Shown piece after piece: positions 34,901 through 42,600 of a stretch of 64,000 nt of DNA (the first letter of the stretch is position 1; each line of letters begins with the position of its first letter). The stretch covers positions 62,001 to 126,000 of the forward strand of contig CAYWYR010000007.1 of NCBI GenBank assembly GCA_964462685.1, written 5' to 3'. The position numbers and the translations under genes are program-made. This DNA is from CAYWYR01 sp964462685. GTDB taxonomy: Bacteria; Bacteroidota; Ignavibacteria; Kapaibacteriales; UBA2268. A model generated the notes under the pieces. It searched no databases. It was not told the origin of the DNA and saw only the letters and a list, made by a program, of their open reading frames with translations.

Positions 34901-36952
34901 CAGACAAATCCAGGAGATTATCACTATATCGCTTTTGATCATAATTCAATAGAAAAACATCTCAAAGAAACAGGTTTTGAGATTGACTCGATTCGAGATG
35001 AGGATTACCCCCAGAATAAAGGATATATCAATCTTAATATGGTCGTCAGGGCGAAAAAAGTAATCAAAGATAGTCAGAACCTATCGGAGAACGATCCGCT
35101 TTCAACTAAAAAAGATACTGATCACGGTTTTTCACCATCTGATTCCGCCGAAAACCCGGAAACCCAGGATGTAACGAGTATAGCCAATATTAAAAAAGCG
35201 ATTCAATCAAATATTGACGTGCCTGTGCCTTCCAATCCTTTGATAAATCTTGTTTGGGAAGGTACCCAAATGGTTTATCATTCCCTAGCACTTGTAAACC
35301 GGGAAATAGCCAATGAACTCATTGGCTTGGATGAGATTGACATAAGCCTTGTACCTTATGAAAAAGATAAGATACATCCGCTGACTAATGAAAAGTTCGC
35401 TAGAATATTCTCTAAAGATATAAGAGTAAAAGATGATAATCCAGCGGCTAAGGGCAAGCCTTTTTTATGGGTACGCCATCAGTGGCCACCACAGCCAGAA
35501 CCGCCCCGTGGTAGTAAATGGATAATCATGCAACCGTGGGAGCTGGATGTACTGCCAGAGGAATTCGTAAAGACTTTCAAGAGTGCCGATGAGATCTGGA
35601 CACCTTCGAACTTTAGCCGTAGGGCTTTTATCAATTCCGGTATTGAACCTGCGAAGATTCAGGTAATACCTAACGGTGTAAATACAGATATATTCAAACC
35701 GGAAGGTGAAAAATATAAACTGGAGACCGATGCGGCTCTTAAGATTCTTTTTGTGGGCGGTACGCTGAACCGTAAAGGTATAGACGTACTGCTTGAAACC
35801 TACAAGAATACCTTCAAGCAGGCCGACAGTGTTTGTCTCATAATAAAAGATATGGGATCAGATTCCTTTTATAAGGGTATAAATGCGAGAGACTATCTCA
35901 ATAAATTCTGCGAGCAGGATGATATCCCGCAAATAATTTATATCGATGAAGAGCTGAGCGAAAATGATATGGCGTCACTTTACAGATCGGCCAGCGTATT
36001 TGTTTCGCCTTACCGCGGGGAGGGGTTCTCGCTTCCTACTCTCGAAGCAATGGCATGCGGTTGCGTACCAATAGTAACAGCAGGCGGTGCGACAGATGAC
36101 TTCGTAGAGGATGGTGTTGGATTTAGAATCGCTTCTGAACCTGAAGATATCGCAGAAGAGATATCAGGCCTTAAATTAGTAAGAAAAGCCAAATGGCTAA
36201 AGCCAAGTGAAAAATCTCTGAAAACTATCTTTAGGTATATATATCACGCCCCGCATGTATTGCCCGTTATGGCTGCAAACGGTATCGCTAAATCGCATTC
36301 CGGATGGACATGGAAACATACGGCCTTTAAAATACTCAATAGGATAGACTCTATATATGGTATTGACACAAGTACAGGATATAGAGATAAAATTATAGAA
36401 ATATCAGAAAAGCCATATTCTCAGCTTGATGATATTTTAAGCTATGTAAATACAGACTATGATAGAGATAGACTGATCGAAAAAGCGGAAAAGCTGGCTA
36501 AATCAAATATCAAAGAAGATATCAAACAGACAACACTCAATTATATCGCAAAAGTAATAATAGACGACGGCTTTCCTGATGATGCAGAAAAAATTCTCGA
36601 GTTATCGGATATTATTGGGGAGTCATTAGATACAAAATTCCTAAGGCTGATTTCCGAGCAAGGCTTGGAGCCCGAGGTCTATCTCGAACGGCTTTCCGAG
36701 ATAATCTCCCGTTCTAACGATGATAATATCCAGTCTCTGTCTATCGGTATCGGCCAGGCTTATCTGATAAATCTGGGCTCTCAGATATTGGAGGGCATGG
36801 GTGATATAGAAGGTGCGATCTCAATGATGAACATAGCCGTAATATCAGAACCAACAGATAAAACATTATATCTTAGGCTTGCTGATCTTTATGAAAGTTT
36901 AGGTGACACAATCTCTGCGGACAAAAACAAAAAGATCGCATCGACACTATAA
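28949..36952 (+). CDS. Giant multidomain glycan-assembly protein: methyltransferase, kinase-like, 2x GT2, GT4, methyltransferase, GT4
   Basis: One uninterrupted frame of 2667 residues. The domains, in order: a SAM methyltransferase (about 50-230; VLDLGGNAGFF at about 69); an unassigned segment (about 240-430, faintly nucleotidyltransferase-like); a protein-kinase-like domain with HRDINPDN (H558) and DFGWA (D578); TPR-like helices (about 640-710); GT2 (about 757-1010, VSIIIPVFNN, NNDI); GT2 (about 1050-1310, LSIIILTHNN, LLFLNNDVEL); GT4 (about 1407-1790); a methyltransferase (about 1877-2040, RLNLGCG); GT4 (about 2095-2420, NRKGIDVLL, SPYRGEGFSLPTLEAMACG); and TPR-like repeats (about 2480-2667). 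Methyltransferase plus kinase order recalls WbdD, which caps O-antigen chains. It likely builds and possibly terminates a surface polysaccharide or glycoprotein glycan. No membrane segment is seen. Confidence 0.88.
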   Translation: MDRETKYDDPNRFAPKASLKPGETSIIKGYQNFEISPYHIEVNREDENLLAKKSLVTFILDSEWIVGKSVLDLGGNAGFFALAALLKGAESATCVDLDNDYTSIAKKLKSHLSLQSFQVEEKLVSECDKPADLVFSFALIHWIYSCTETYGSLSDTIAKLASLTNEILVVEWIDPKDKAIREFGHLDFNSSIHKEEYSNKKFEEALKQHFNSFEILGETRSTRKVYVAYKNADTPEELQHSPLNFSFTDIFINFNEAGLEYRVLKNASIISRQIDEYHDRHIDICVFGEHFPIFSAYLTDISDTVHRDESVEYHKIGTGQKGSYVIMKLINASTDYLPKVFTDNLWEKTEKRLGLKVISEQQEIDYIAFCSAYLLGGSENAWNTRLNDLLEKNPNHTLSITGTELTNVGSIHKYLISNNLGTEDSDLRLLEYSMPYIEPGIDNVIHSRYLDFSTARPYISRLYKNGEIIIKQANGSLAENEYSILKRLNSINKENRCFFPEVSDLKKVDTFASFEMPYLPGISLSSAIDSGLNNNDIDYIKKQLNIIYDILNEESIEHRDINPDNILVLPNYNIVLIDFGWAIKRGDKSFTPNGLNPDYHPTEGHSDKFSIEKIIELLDSIQVDEIPQASNKRNNLEELSKLSALLDELSGYTDGDSISASGILYRLAEECYRLGKYRDASEYIEEELIINPDNDKALHLLSDIENQREKENISQSELPEDDIDFSDFSGFEKLGQKLMDRSEEEFISVDSRGFKYDVSIIIPVFNNPELTGKTLESIFASASLVRYEVIVIDNGSESDTKRVLKSFSSRENFTVYTNKDNLGFAKAVNLGISERKGRHALLLNNDIIVYGGWLQKLTAALKDSIGIVGGLLLYPGSQIVQHAGVNIGTEDGYSIAPYHVDQFADLSKTPDLISSREVDAVTGAMMLISFDCIEKVGVLDESYINGLEDIDYCIRARKHGFGIYLESDAVAYHYESMSKGRHDNDIYNWQLLNKKWIPAQVINEAQQSTLENVESIRSNKERIEKKRLSNSGLSQTGTEPQIQPLPEEEDIELSIIILTHNNIDYTITCLESLFRTLTVTAEVIVADNASEDDTLMYLENLGQRITLIKNRQNFSFSKANNIAAKKAKGKYLLFLNNDVELLPGWCDFLVSHFENNPGTGVQGAKLLYPNGKIQHAGIVYGKVSETVDMHYHIYLTKNRNAPEVNQTRQFQMVTGAMLAIRRELFEEVEGFDEEYIFGYEDLDLCLKAGQNGAKTIYNHEVEAYHHESITKKSEGLQRFESFIINPEGLDAENNRIFQSKWKDILKADADKYYEEDGFYGLVSNKSISEQYTARLNEFVSNANIIINKKGVQFRKKLAEILFGDAGVDFISKPQYLLRTSVFDLKQAEKEIGISTDYIREKTSTPQSLPRVMFTMYGWEDSGGGTILPNQIAKKLVAEGFEVAVFYADTDNHTESGKAELIYNTQNGVDLYAVKGRKILFTDSNDPLSEIEDKAVVQLFEDAINSFKPDIVHFHNFVGLSFALSDITKLHGITTFYTPHNYHLIDPTLYMINNDLKSWKGTDIFRNTTIPIERHSDYKKRVIKAKDLLRDNIDYTLAVSSRQKDILSEFMGYGPELYVVNQISDLVNRSPRLQKETDVNEPLKIGYVGSVIPHKGVHLLAMAAEKFQHGDLELHIFGEASGEYEKFLKQISTKNNIYFHGKYDSLNHVADLVDVVAFTSIWEDCAPLVIAEVLSLGLPCVAPSIGGFSDFILNGVNGLIYDAGSPESLAESIDLLYSDRYKISELSKNCFLPYGFDEFVSHVAGLYQKAFYGISVIEGEITLSFREHLQKTVPGKPYSKTTGITSRTSSKGSQNKYPKHGFSTKRATGRLPETLPEIVRLNLGCGLDVRDGFINIDLYSDDPRVVGMDIRHIDLPDSTADQIIASDIIEHFPHREINDILREWNRVLKPSGVLIIRCPNLRLQLQAYMRGDWDADIASYMIFGGQTNPGDYHYIAFDHNSIEKHLKETGFEIDSIRDEDYPQNKGYINLNMVVRAKKVIKDSQNLSENDPLSTKKDTDHGFSPSDSAENPETQDVTSIANIKKAIQSNIDVPVPSNPLINLVWEGTQMVYHSLALVNREIANELIGLDEIDISLVPYEKDKIHPLTNEKFARIFSKDIRVKDDNPAAKGKPFLWVRHQWPPQPEPPRGSKWIIMQPWELDVLPEEFVKTFKSADEIWTPSNFSRRAFINSGIEPAKIQVIPNGVNTDIFKPEGEKYKLETDAALKILFVGGTLNRKGIDVLLETYKNTFKQADSVCLIIKDMGSDSFYKGINARDYLNKFCEQDDIPQIIYIDEELSENDMASLYRSASVFVSPYRGEGFSLPTLEAMACGCVPIVTAGGATDDFVEDGVGFRIASEPEDIAEEISGLKLVRKAKWLKPSEKSLKTIFRYIYHAPHVLPVMAANGIAKSHSGWTWKHTAFKILNRIDSIYGIDTSTGYRDKIIEISEKPYSQLDDILSYVNTDYDRDRLIEKAEKLAKSNIKEDIKQTTLNYIAKVIIDDGFPDDAEKILELSDIIGESLDTKFLRLISEQGLEPEVYLERLSEIISRSNDDNIQSLSIGIGQAYLINLGSQILEGMGDIEGAISMMNIAVISEPTDKTLYLRLADLYESLGDTISADKNKKIASTL

Positions 36953-37088
36953 TTAAAACTGTTCGATAAATTTTTATCTAAGCCAGTATATTTTATTGCG
37001 ACTATTTATGGAGTAATGGTATAGCTTATAATCAAAATGTTAATTTACATTGATAAGTTTACCATAATTTTACTTCTAATCAGCGATT

Positions 37089-39449
37089 ATGCATAAAGCG
37101 TTCCTTTTGTTGATATTTGGGCTCACATTCTTTCTTGGGTACGATACTATTATTGCAGCTAGTATATCCGGCCAGGTACTCGATCAGATTTCAGGGGAAA
37201 GCATAGCTGGGGCTTCTGTTTATCTCAAAACGGCCGGTGATACCACAAACAATATCATAACTGGTAGAAGCACCAATAGCTATGGGCTTTACTCATTATC
37301 AGATATCGAGCCGGGCAAATACGATCTATATGTCAGAAGTATAGGCTATTCAACGAAGAAAACCCCCCTGACTGTTGCCGATAGTTCGCTCAAGGTAAAC
37401 GTAATGCTTTCCCCAAGCGATATGCTGGCGCAAGAGGTTACAGTTGTAGGAGATAGGAATGAGGCTCAGACTATCGAGAACATTTCGGTTGTTGATATTG
37501 AACCGAGTTTCATCAAAAGAATGCCCGCTATCGGAGGGGAAATAGATCTTTTCAGAACCTTACAGCTTTTGCCGGGTATTTCTTCAGCTAATGAGTTAAG
37601 CTCTGGCTTATATGTGCGTGGCGGCTCACCCGACCAGAATCTTATCTTGTTGGACGGAGTTATAGTCTATAACCCGACACACCTTGGCGGATTTTTCAGT
37701 ACCTTCAATACTGACGCGCTGAAAGATATCCGCATGATAAAAGGTGCTTTCCCCGCTGAGTATGGCGGAAGGGTATCCAGCGTACTTGATGTGACAATGA
37801 AAGAGGGCGCAAAAGACGGCCTTCACGGTTCCGGCGGTATCAGCCTGATAGCTTCTCGGCTTACTCTTGAAGGCCCTATCACGGAGGATATTTCTTTTAT
37901 GATATCAGGCCGTAGATCATACTTAGATTTGTTCTTGAGCGGCTTTGCCCCAGAAGATGAGGAAGTACCCTCGTATTATATCTATGATCTCAATGCAAAG
38001 ACGAACTGGCGTATTGATGAAAACAACCACCTCTATCTTAGCGGGTATTTCGGTGGTGACGTGTTTTCGTTCGATTCCGATGATGCCAACGGTGAAGAAA
38101 TAGGTATAGATTGGGGAAACAGTACCGCCAACCTAAGATGGATGCATATCGTGTCGCCTGAGATGTTCACGAACTTCTCACTCATCTATACTGATTTTAG
38201 CTTCAACACCAATTTTACGGATAATAACGCCGGGGGCGCGGATGTATCTTTCGGTACACTGAGCCGGATTAGGGATTTTATGATTAGGGGTAATGCTGAT
38301 TATTTCCCTCACCAGGATCACCACATCAAATTCGGGATAGAGTCTATTCTCCATCAGTTTACTATAAACGCGGGCCAGACCTCAGGCGTTATAGATGATG
38401 AGTTTGAAGATGGCTTAGGACTTTTTCAGGAAGGTGATGAGACAGCTGTAGAAACAGCAGTATATTTTCAGGATGAATGGCAGATAACGCCGCGTCTTGC
38501 GAGTAATCTTGGGGTTAGGTTGTATTATTTCGACAGAGGGAATTATGTATTCCCAGAGCCGAGAATGTCGTTTGCTTATGATCTGTATGATGATATCCAG
38601 CTGAAAGCCGCGGCAACTATGGGGCACCAGTTCCTACATCTTGTCGTCAGAAATGATGTGCCGCTACCGACAGACCTATGGTTTCCATCAACAGAGGACA
38701 TTCTGCCACAAAGGGCTTACCAAGGTGTACTAGGTGCGGAAAAGACTTTTTTAGGTGGCGAATATCTGGTATCAGTCGAAGGTTTCTATAAGTATATGGA
38801 AAACCTGTTGGAGTTCCGGGAGGATGTAGAGTTCACATTCGGCCTGCCGCAGAGCGGTGACTTTGCTCGTGGAACAGGGCAGGCCTACGGTCTAGAGTTT
38901 TTTCTGAACAAGCGATTGGGTGATTTTACAGGCTGGCTGGGATACACACTTAGCTGGTCAACCCGCCAGTTCGATGAGATAAACCGTGGTGATCCTTTTT
39001 TCGTCAGATATGACAGGCGGCATGATGTATCGCTCACCTTAAATTATTCATTCAGTGAAAACTGGGAGATAGGTGCAGTATGGGTATATGCTACCGGCCA
39101 GGCTTTTACGATGCCTCAAGGTCAGTTCCAACTGCCGAGGGATCTGGGCAATTCCAACTCTTGGTCTACCGATCAGCAGGATTTCACCGAGAGAAACGGT
39201 TACAGACTGCCTGCTTACCATAGGCTGGATCTCAACTTTATGTGGAAACATAAGATTTTCAATGATGGTGACGGATGGCTTAGTATCAATTTGTATAACG
39301 TGTACAACAGGCTGAACCCATTCGCACAATTTGTTGATACTGATTACAGTTACGACCCCCAAACGGGCACATCATCTGATAGAAGGGTTATCAGGCAATT
39401 GACACTTTTCCCTTTTATACCTACATTAGCATATAACTTTGAGTTTTAA
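37089..39449 (+). CDS. TonB-dependent outer-membrane receptor with carboxypeptidase-regulatory-like N-domain
   Basis: A 786-residue outer-membrane transporter. A signal peptide covers about residues 1-24, a CarboxypepD_reg-like beta-sandwich about 25-110 (SGQVLDQISGESIAGASVYL, SLSDIEPGKYDLYVRSIGY) and the plug about 125-235 (GLYVRGGSPDQNLILLDGV, GAFPAEYGGRVSSVLDV). A 22-strand-type barrel follows, ending PTLAYNFEF. It imports an unidentified ligand using TonB energy, or acts as a surface receptor. The lipoprotein gene follows immediately. This receptor plus DUF4249 pairing is a common Bacteroidota arrangement distinct from SusCD. Confidence 0.93.
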   Translation: MHKAFLLLIFGLTFFLGYDTIIAASISGQVLDQISGESIAGASVYLKTAGDTTNNIITGRSTNSYGLYSLSDIEPGKYDLYVRSIGYSTKKTPLTVADSSLKVNVMLSPSDMLAQEVTVVGDRNEAQTIENISVVDIEPSFIKRMPAIGGEIDLFRTLQLLPGISSANELSSGLYVRGGSPDQNLILLDGVIVYNPTHLGGFFSTFNTDALKDIRMIKGAFPAEYGGRVSSVLDVTMKEGAKDGLHGSGGISLIASRLTLEGPITEDISFMISGRRSYLDLFLSGFAPEDEEVPSYYIYDLNAKTNWRIDENNHLYLSGYFGGDVFSFDSDDANGEEIGIDWGNSTANLRWMHIVSPEMFTNFSLIYTDFSFNTNFTDNNAGGADVSFGTLSRIRDFMIRGNADYFPHQDHHIKFGIESILHQFTINAGQTSGVIDDEFEDGLGLFQEGDETAVETAVYFQDEWQITPRLASNLGVRLYYFDRGNYVFPEPRMSFAYDLYDDIQLKAAATMGHQFLHLVVRNDVPLPTDLWFPSTEDILPQRAYQGVLGAEKTFLGGEYLVSVEGFYKYMENLLEFREDVEFTFGLPQSGDFARGTGQAYGLEFFLNKRLGDFTGWLGYTLSWSTRQFDEINRGDPFFVRYDRRHDVSLTLNYSFSENWEIGAVWVYATGQAFTMPQGQFQLPRDLGNSNSWSTDQQDFTERNGYRLPAYHRLDLNFMWKHKIFNDGDGWLSINLYNVYNRLNPFAQFVDTDYSYDPQTGTSSDRRVIRQLTLFPFIPTLAYNFEF

Positions 39450-39450
39450 T

Positions 39451-40359
39451 ATGAGCCATAATATAAAATCGATGATAAAAAACAGATCTACTCTTAATCT
39501 CAAGCAAGTAACTGCCGCAATACTCTTATTTATAGGATTGATAGGGTGCGAGCAGATAGTAGAAGGCGACTTGGATTATGAAGAAAAAATGGTTCTATAC
39601 GGTATATTGGAAAACGGCGGCAAGATAGAGGGCATCTCTATCACCCATACTATCCCGCCCCTGGGAATTTTAGATACGGCAGATAATAATATTTATAACG
39701 CGGATGTAGAAATTACCCACAACGGTACTATTTACGAAGCTACAGGAAAATGGGATGATGAATTTAATTGGGTATATGGAATTCCAGAGGATATAATATT
39801 GGGGTCAGGTGATCTCATCAGTATAAGAGCAGAATGGAAAAATCATCTGATTACCGCCGAGACATATATTCCCGAAATGCCTGTTGTAGATTATCTTACT
39901 GGTTTTCTTAATAGCGATCAGTTCGATAACTTTAGTTCATCATATACTATGTACGCTTATATCGAGAACATTGACCCAGAAGACTATTACATCGGTGGTA
40001 TTTTCATTACCCAAGAATCATTCAACAGGGTAAACCCCGCAACAGGGAAAGATGGCCTGAACAAAGAAAAAATATTAATAGCAGATAATGATTACTATTA
40101 TAAAGATGATGGATCTGGAGATAATAAAGTGGATTCTATCCAGGAAATAAACGAATTGTTCTCTATAGAAGCATATCCAGCTGATTTCTTCCAATACTGG
40201 TCCACCAGAAGGGATAATGACGTTTACGGAGATATATTCTCTTCGGACGGCCGTAACCCTATCTGGAATGTCAGAGGTGGATTAGGTGTATTCTTCGGCA
40301 GATCAAGAACAAGCTTCAGATCCGTTAATTATAGAATTGAAACTATAGACCCTGACTAA
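39451..40359 (+). CDS. DUF4249-type outer-membrane lipoprotein
   Basis: A 302-residue lipoprotein from the ATG at 39451, one base after the receptor stop; an upstream in-frame TTG at 39439 would overlap the receptor. The lipobox LIGLIGC places the lipidated cysteine at about residue 33. The body starts with EKMVLYGILENGGKIEGISITHT, followed by NADVEITHNGTIYEAT, the pattern of DUF4249 proteins encoded beside TonB receptors. It likely forms the surface-exposed or periplasmic partner of the receptor. The ligand is unknown. Confidence 0.8.
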   Translation: MSHNIKSMIKNRSTLNLKQVTAAILLFIGLIGCEQIVEGDLDYEEKMVLYGILENGGKIEGISITHTIPPLGILDTADNNIYNADVEITHNGTIYEATGKWDDEFNWVYGIPEDIILGSGDLISIRAEWKNHLITAETYIPEMPVVDYLTGFLNSDQFDNFSSSYTMYAYIENIDPEDYYIGGIFITQESFNRVNPATGKDGLNKEKILIADNDYYYKDDGSGDNKVDSIQEINELFSIEAYPADFFQYWSTRRDNDVYGDIFSSDGRNPIWNVRGGLGVFFGRSRTSFRSVNYRIETIDPD

Positions 40360-40409
40360 ATCCAAAAATCATTCATATTAATGATATGCCCAAAAACCTG
40401 AACTAAATC

Positions 40410-41015
40410 ATGCCTGATCTTAAAAGACTTCTGAATATCCAATCACCTATTATACTTGCGTCAGGATCGCCGCGCCGAAAGCACCTTTTGGAAAGCATAG
40501 GGCTTGTATTTCAGGTTTTTCGCCCAGAGCTTGATGAGCCGCCACATACACCCGGCACCCTTCCCTCGGAATACGTAGAACAGCTATCCAAGCTTAAATT
40601 AGAATCATGTATCGAAAGATTCAGCGATGATTCCGTTATAATCACTGCTGATACAGTGGTTAGCATAAATAATCAAATTCTGGGCAAACCTAACAGCACC
40701 GAAGAAGCTATCGCTATGCTTGGATTGCTATCAGATAATATCCATACAGTATATACGGGTTATTCAATAATACAAAAGAAAAGCGGTATCAAGGTTACCC
40801 GCCACTGTGCCACCGAAGTATATTTTCGCAGATTAGAGGATAGCGAGATAAAGGATTATGTCGATGGCGGCTCCCCGATGGACAAAGCCGGTAGCTATGG
40901 CATTCAGGATGATTTAGGTGCGGTATTCGTTGAGAAGATCCACGGTGATTATTTCAATGTGGTAGGCCTTCCGTTATCTATGGTATATACTGATCTGAAA
41001 AAATTCTCTTGGTAA
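40410..41015 (+). CDS. maf: Maf-family nucleoside triphosphate pyrophosphatase
   Basis: A 201-residue cytosolic enzyme hydrolysing non-canonical or modified nucleoside triphosphates (dTTP/UTP or m7GTP type) to monophosphates. Motifs are ILASGSPRRKHLLESIGL at the N-terminus, SKLKLE, ITADTVV with its catalytic aspartate, and YVDGGSPMDKAGSYGIQD near the C-terminus. The KAGSYGIQ form with Q is usual for YhdE-type members. It lies 50 bases after the lipoprotein gene and converges with the ABC ATPase gene. Confidence 0.93.
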   Translation: MPDLKRLLNIQSPIILASGSPRRKHLLESIGLVFQVFRPELDEPPHTPGTLPSEYVEQLSKLKLESCIERFSDDSVIITADTVVSINNQILGKPNSTEEAIAMLGLLSDNIHTVYTGYSIIQKKSGIKVTRHCATEVYFRRLEDSEIKDYVDGGSPMDKAGSYGIQDDLGAVFVEKIHGDYFNVVGLPLSMVYTDLKKFSW

Positions 41016-41026
41016 AACCTATTCTC

Positions 41027-41932
41027 CTATTCTTTAGATTCCCACCACATAAGCAAATCTCCTTTATATTCTGCCGATAAAAGATATCTACCGCTTTCTA
41101 ATGTTTTGCTTTTTATATTATTGATTATCTCATCTGGTAGATTGATGCCGTCCAGATCCTCTGGCCTGTAATATGGTTTATCTGCTAAACCGAGATCTGC
41201 TTTGTTTTCATCAGATAGTGTAAAAGCTTTACCGAGTAATGAGGCTGACCCGATATCAGGGGCGTTGTTATAGATGGAATCCGTACTTCCGTAAGCCCTT
41301 AATTCCCCGTTTTCCATCAATGCTATATTATCAGATACCGCAAAAGCGTCCTCCGGGTCATGTGTTACCAGAATGACGGTAATTCCCTGCTCTCTAAGTA
41401 CATCAAAAATCAATGGTCTTATTTCAGCCCTCAAAGTTGGATCAAGCCCTGTGAAAGGCTCATCCATAATGATGAGATCAGGCTCAGCGGCAAGGGATCT
41501 GGCAATAGCTACCCTGCGGGCCTGCCCACCCGATATCTCCCAGGGTTTTCTAACTGCAAGATCAGAAATAGCCAGTTTCTTCATAAGCTCTTCAGCTAAT
41601 CCCTTTCTTGGTTTAGAATAAGATATATTCTGTTCCACAGTCATATTCGGGAACAGCAAGGTATCCTGAAATATAATACCAATCCGTCTTTCCGATGGGG
41701 AAAGACTGATATTATTACCTACGATCAATCTATCGCCAAGAATTATCTCACCGTTATCCTCCTTCTCAAACCCAGCTATAATCTTCATAAGTGTGGATTT
41801 GCCGCAACCGCTTCTGCCGAGTAGTGCCGTTGCTGAACCAGAATCAGCATGAAACGATACTTTATCACAAGCCTTTATTCCGCCTTTGAATACTTTTGTG
41901 ATATTAGATACTTGTATTGATTTGTCAGCCAT
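41027..41932 (-). CDS. ABC transporter ATP-binding protein, FbpC/iron-sulfate-type
   Basis: A 301-residue nucleotide-binding subunit. Walker A GRSGCGKST is at 39-47, the Q-loop at FQDTLLFPNMTVEQNI, the signature ISGGQARRVAIARSL (I in place of L), Walker B LIIMDEPFTGLD, and the switch histidine in LVTHDPEDAF. The C-terminal about 75 residues are a short regulatory-like extension, as in ferric-iron, molybdate or sulfate importers (MOI/FbpC group). No permease or binding protein is adjacent, so the substrate is unknown. Confidence 0.85.
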   Translation of the reverse strand: MADKSIQVSNITKVFKGGIKACDKVSFHADSGSATALLGRSGCGKSTLMKIIAGFEKEDNGEIILGDRLIVGNNISLSPSERRIGIIFQDTLLFPNMTVEQNISYSKPRKGLAEELMKKLAISDLAVRKPWEISGGQARRVAIARSLAAEPDLIIMDEPFTGLDPTLRAEIRPLIFDVLREQGITVILVTHDPEDAFAVSDNIALMENGELRAYGSTDSIYNNAPDIGSASLLGKAFTLSDENKADLGLADKPYYRPEDLDGINLPDEIINNIKSKTLESGRYLLSAEYKGDLLMWWESKE

Positions 41933-42024
41933 AGGAAAACAATAAGATGAGATTCGGTTTCATAGATTGATGCTGTTTTGCGATATTGTAGTTATCAACT
42001 GTTTAACTATGCGATATCAATTTT

Positions 42025-42540
42025 ATGACTAAGGATAAAAAGCAATTTAAAGATAAAACAGTCCAACGGGAAATAAAGCTCGCTGCGGTCAAAAACAAAC
42101 TCGGGATAACCCAGATTCAGCTTGTGCTGGCCGTCTTGCTTCTGCTGGGTGTCGGTATAACAACGCTTTCCAGAATAACCCGATCAGGGCCTAACGGGGG
42201 ATCAGATGAAATAAGGGCGGCACTTGCGATGCAGCTACTGCGCAATGATTCTGAGCTCCGTAATAGTATAACGGGTTCAGATACCAAAGGAAATACGCTA
42301 TACGCGGCCGATACCAAAAAGAAGAAGAAAAAAAAAAAGGAACTTGAAGAAGCTTCGGTTGATCTGAACAAGGCATCAAAACTCGAGCTTATGAAATTGC
42401 CCGGAATCGGCGCCAAAACAGCTGATAAGATAATCGACTACAGAAAAAGCCAACCTTTTCAATCGCCTGCCGATATACAGAAGATAAAAGGTATAGGGCC
42501 CAAAAAATTCCAGAAGATGAAGAAGTATATTACTGTATGA
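42025..42540 (+). CDS. ComEA-like helix-hairpin-helix protein
   Basis: A 171-residue protein with a charged N-terminus, one TM segment (about 29-46), a lysine run (about 98-105) and a C-terminal double helix-hairpin-helix DNA-binding domain. The domain has VDLNKASKLELMKLPGIGAKTADKIIDYR and ADIQKIKGIGPKKFQKMKKY-type segments (key PGIG and KGIGP hairpins). ComEA proteins bind incoming DNA at the outer face of the inner membrane during natural transformation. The linker is longer than usual. It could also serve another DNA-binding role. The gene is monocistronic, 60 bases ahead of gcvT. Confidence 0.85.
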   Translation: MTKDKKQFKDKTVQREIKLAAVKNKLGITQIQLVLAVLLLLGVGITTLSRITRSGPNGGSDEIRAALAMQLLRNDSELRNSITGSDTKGNTLYAADTKKKKKKKKELEEASVDLNKASKLELMKLPGIGAKTADKIIDYRKSQPFQSPADIQKIKGIGPKKFQKMKKYITV

Positions 42541-42600
42541 TAGTGCTGTAAGAATATCTTAAATTTGCTTAATATCAAATCGAACTAAACATAAAAAGAT

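Noticed and set aside
42541..42600. Glycine riboswitch ahead of gcvT
   Set aside because: Only 60 bases are available and no aptamer-like pairing was seen.
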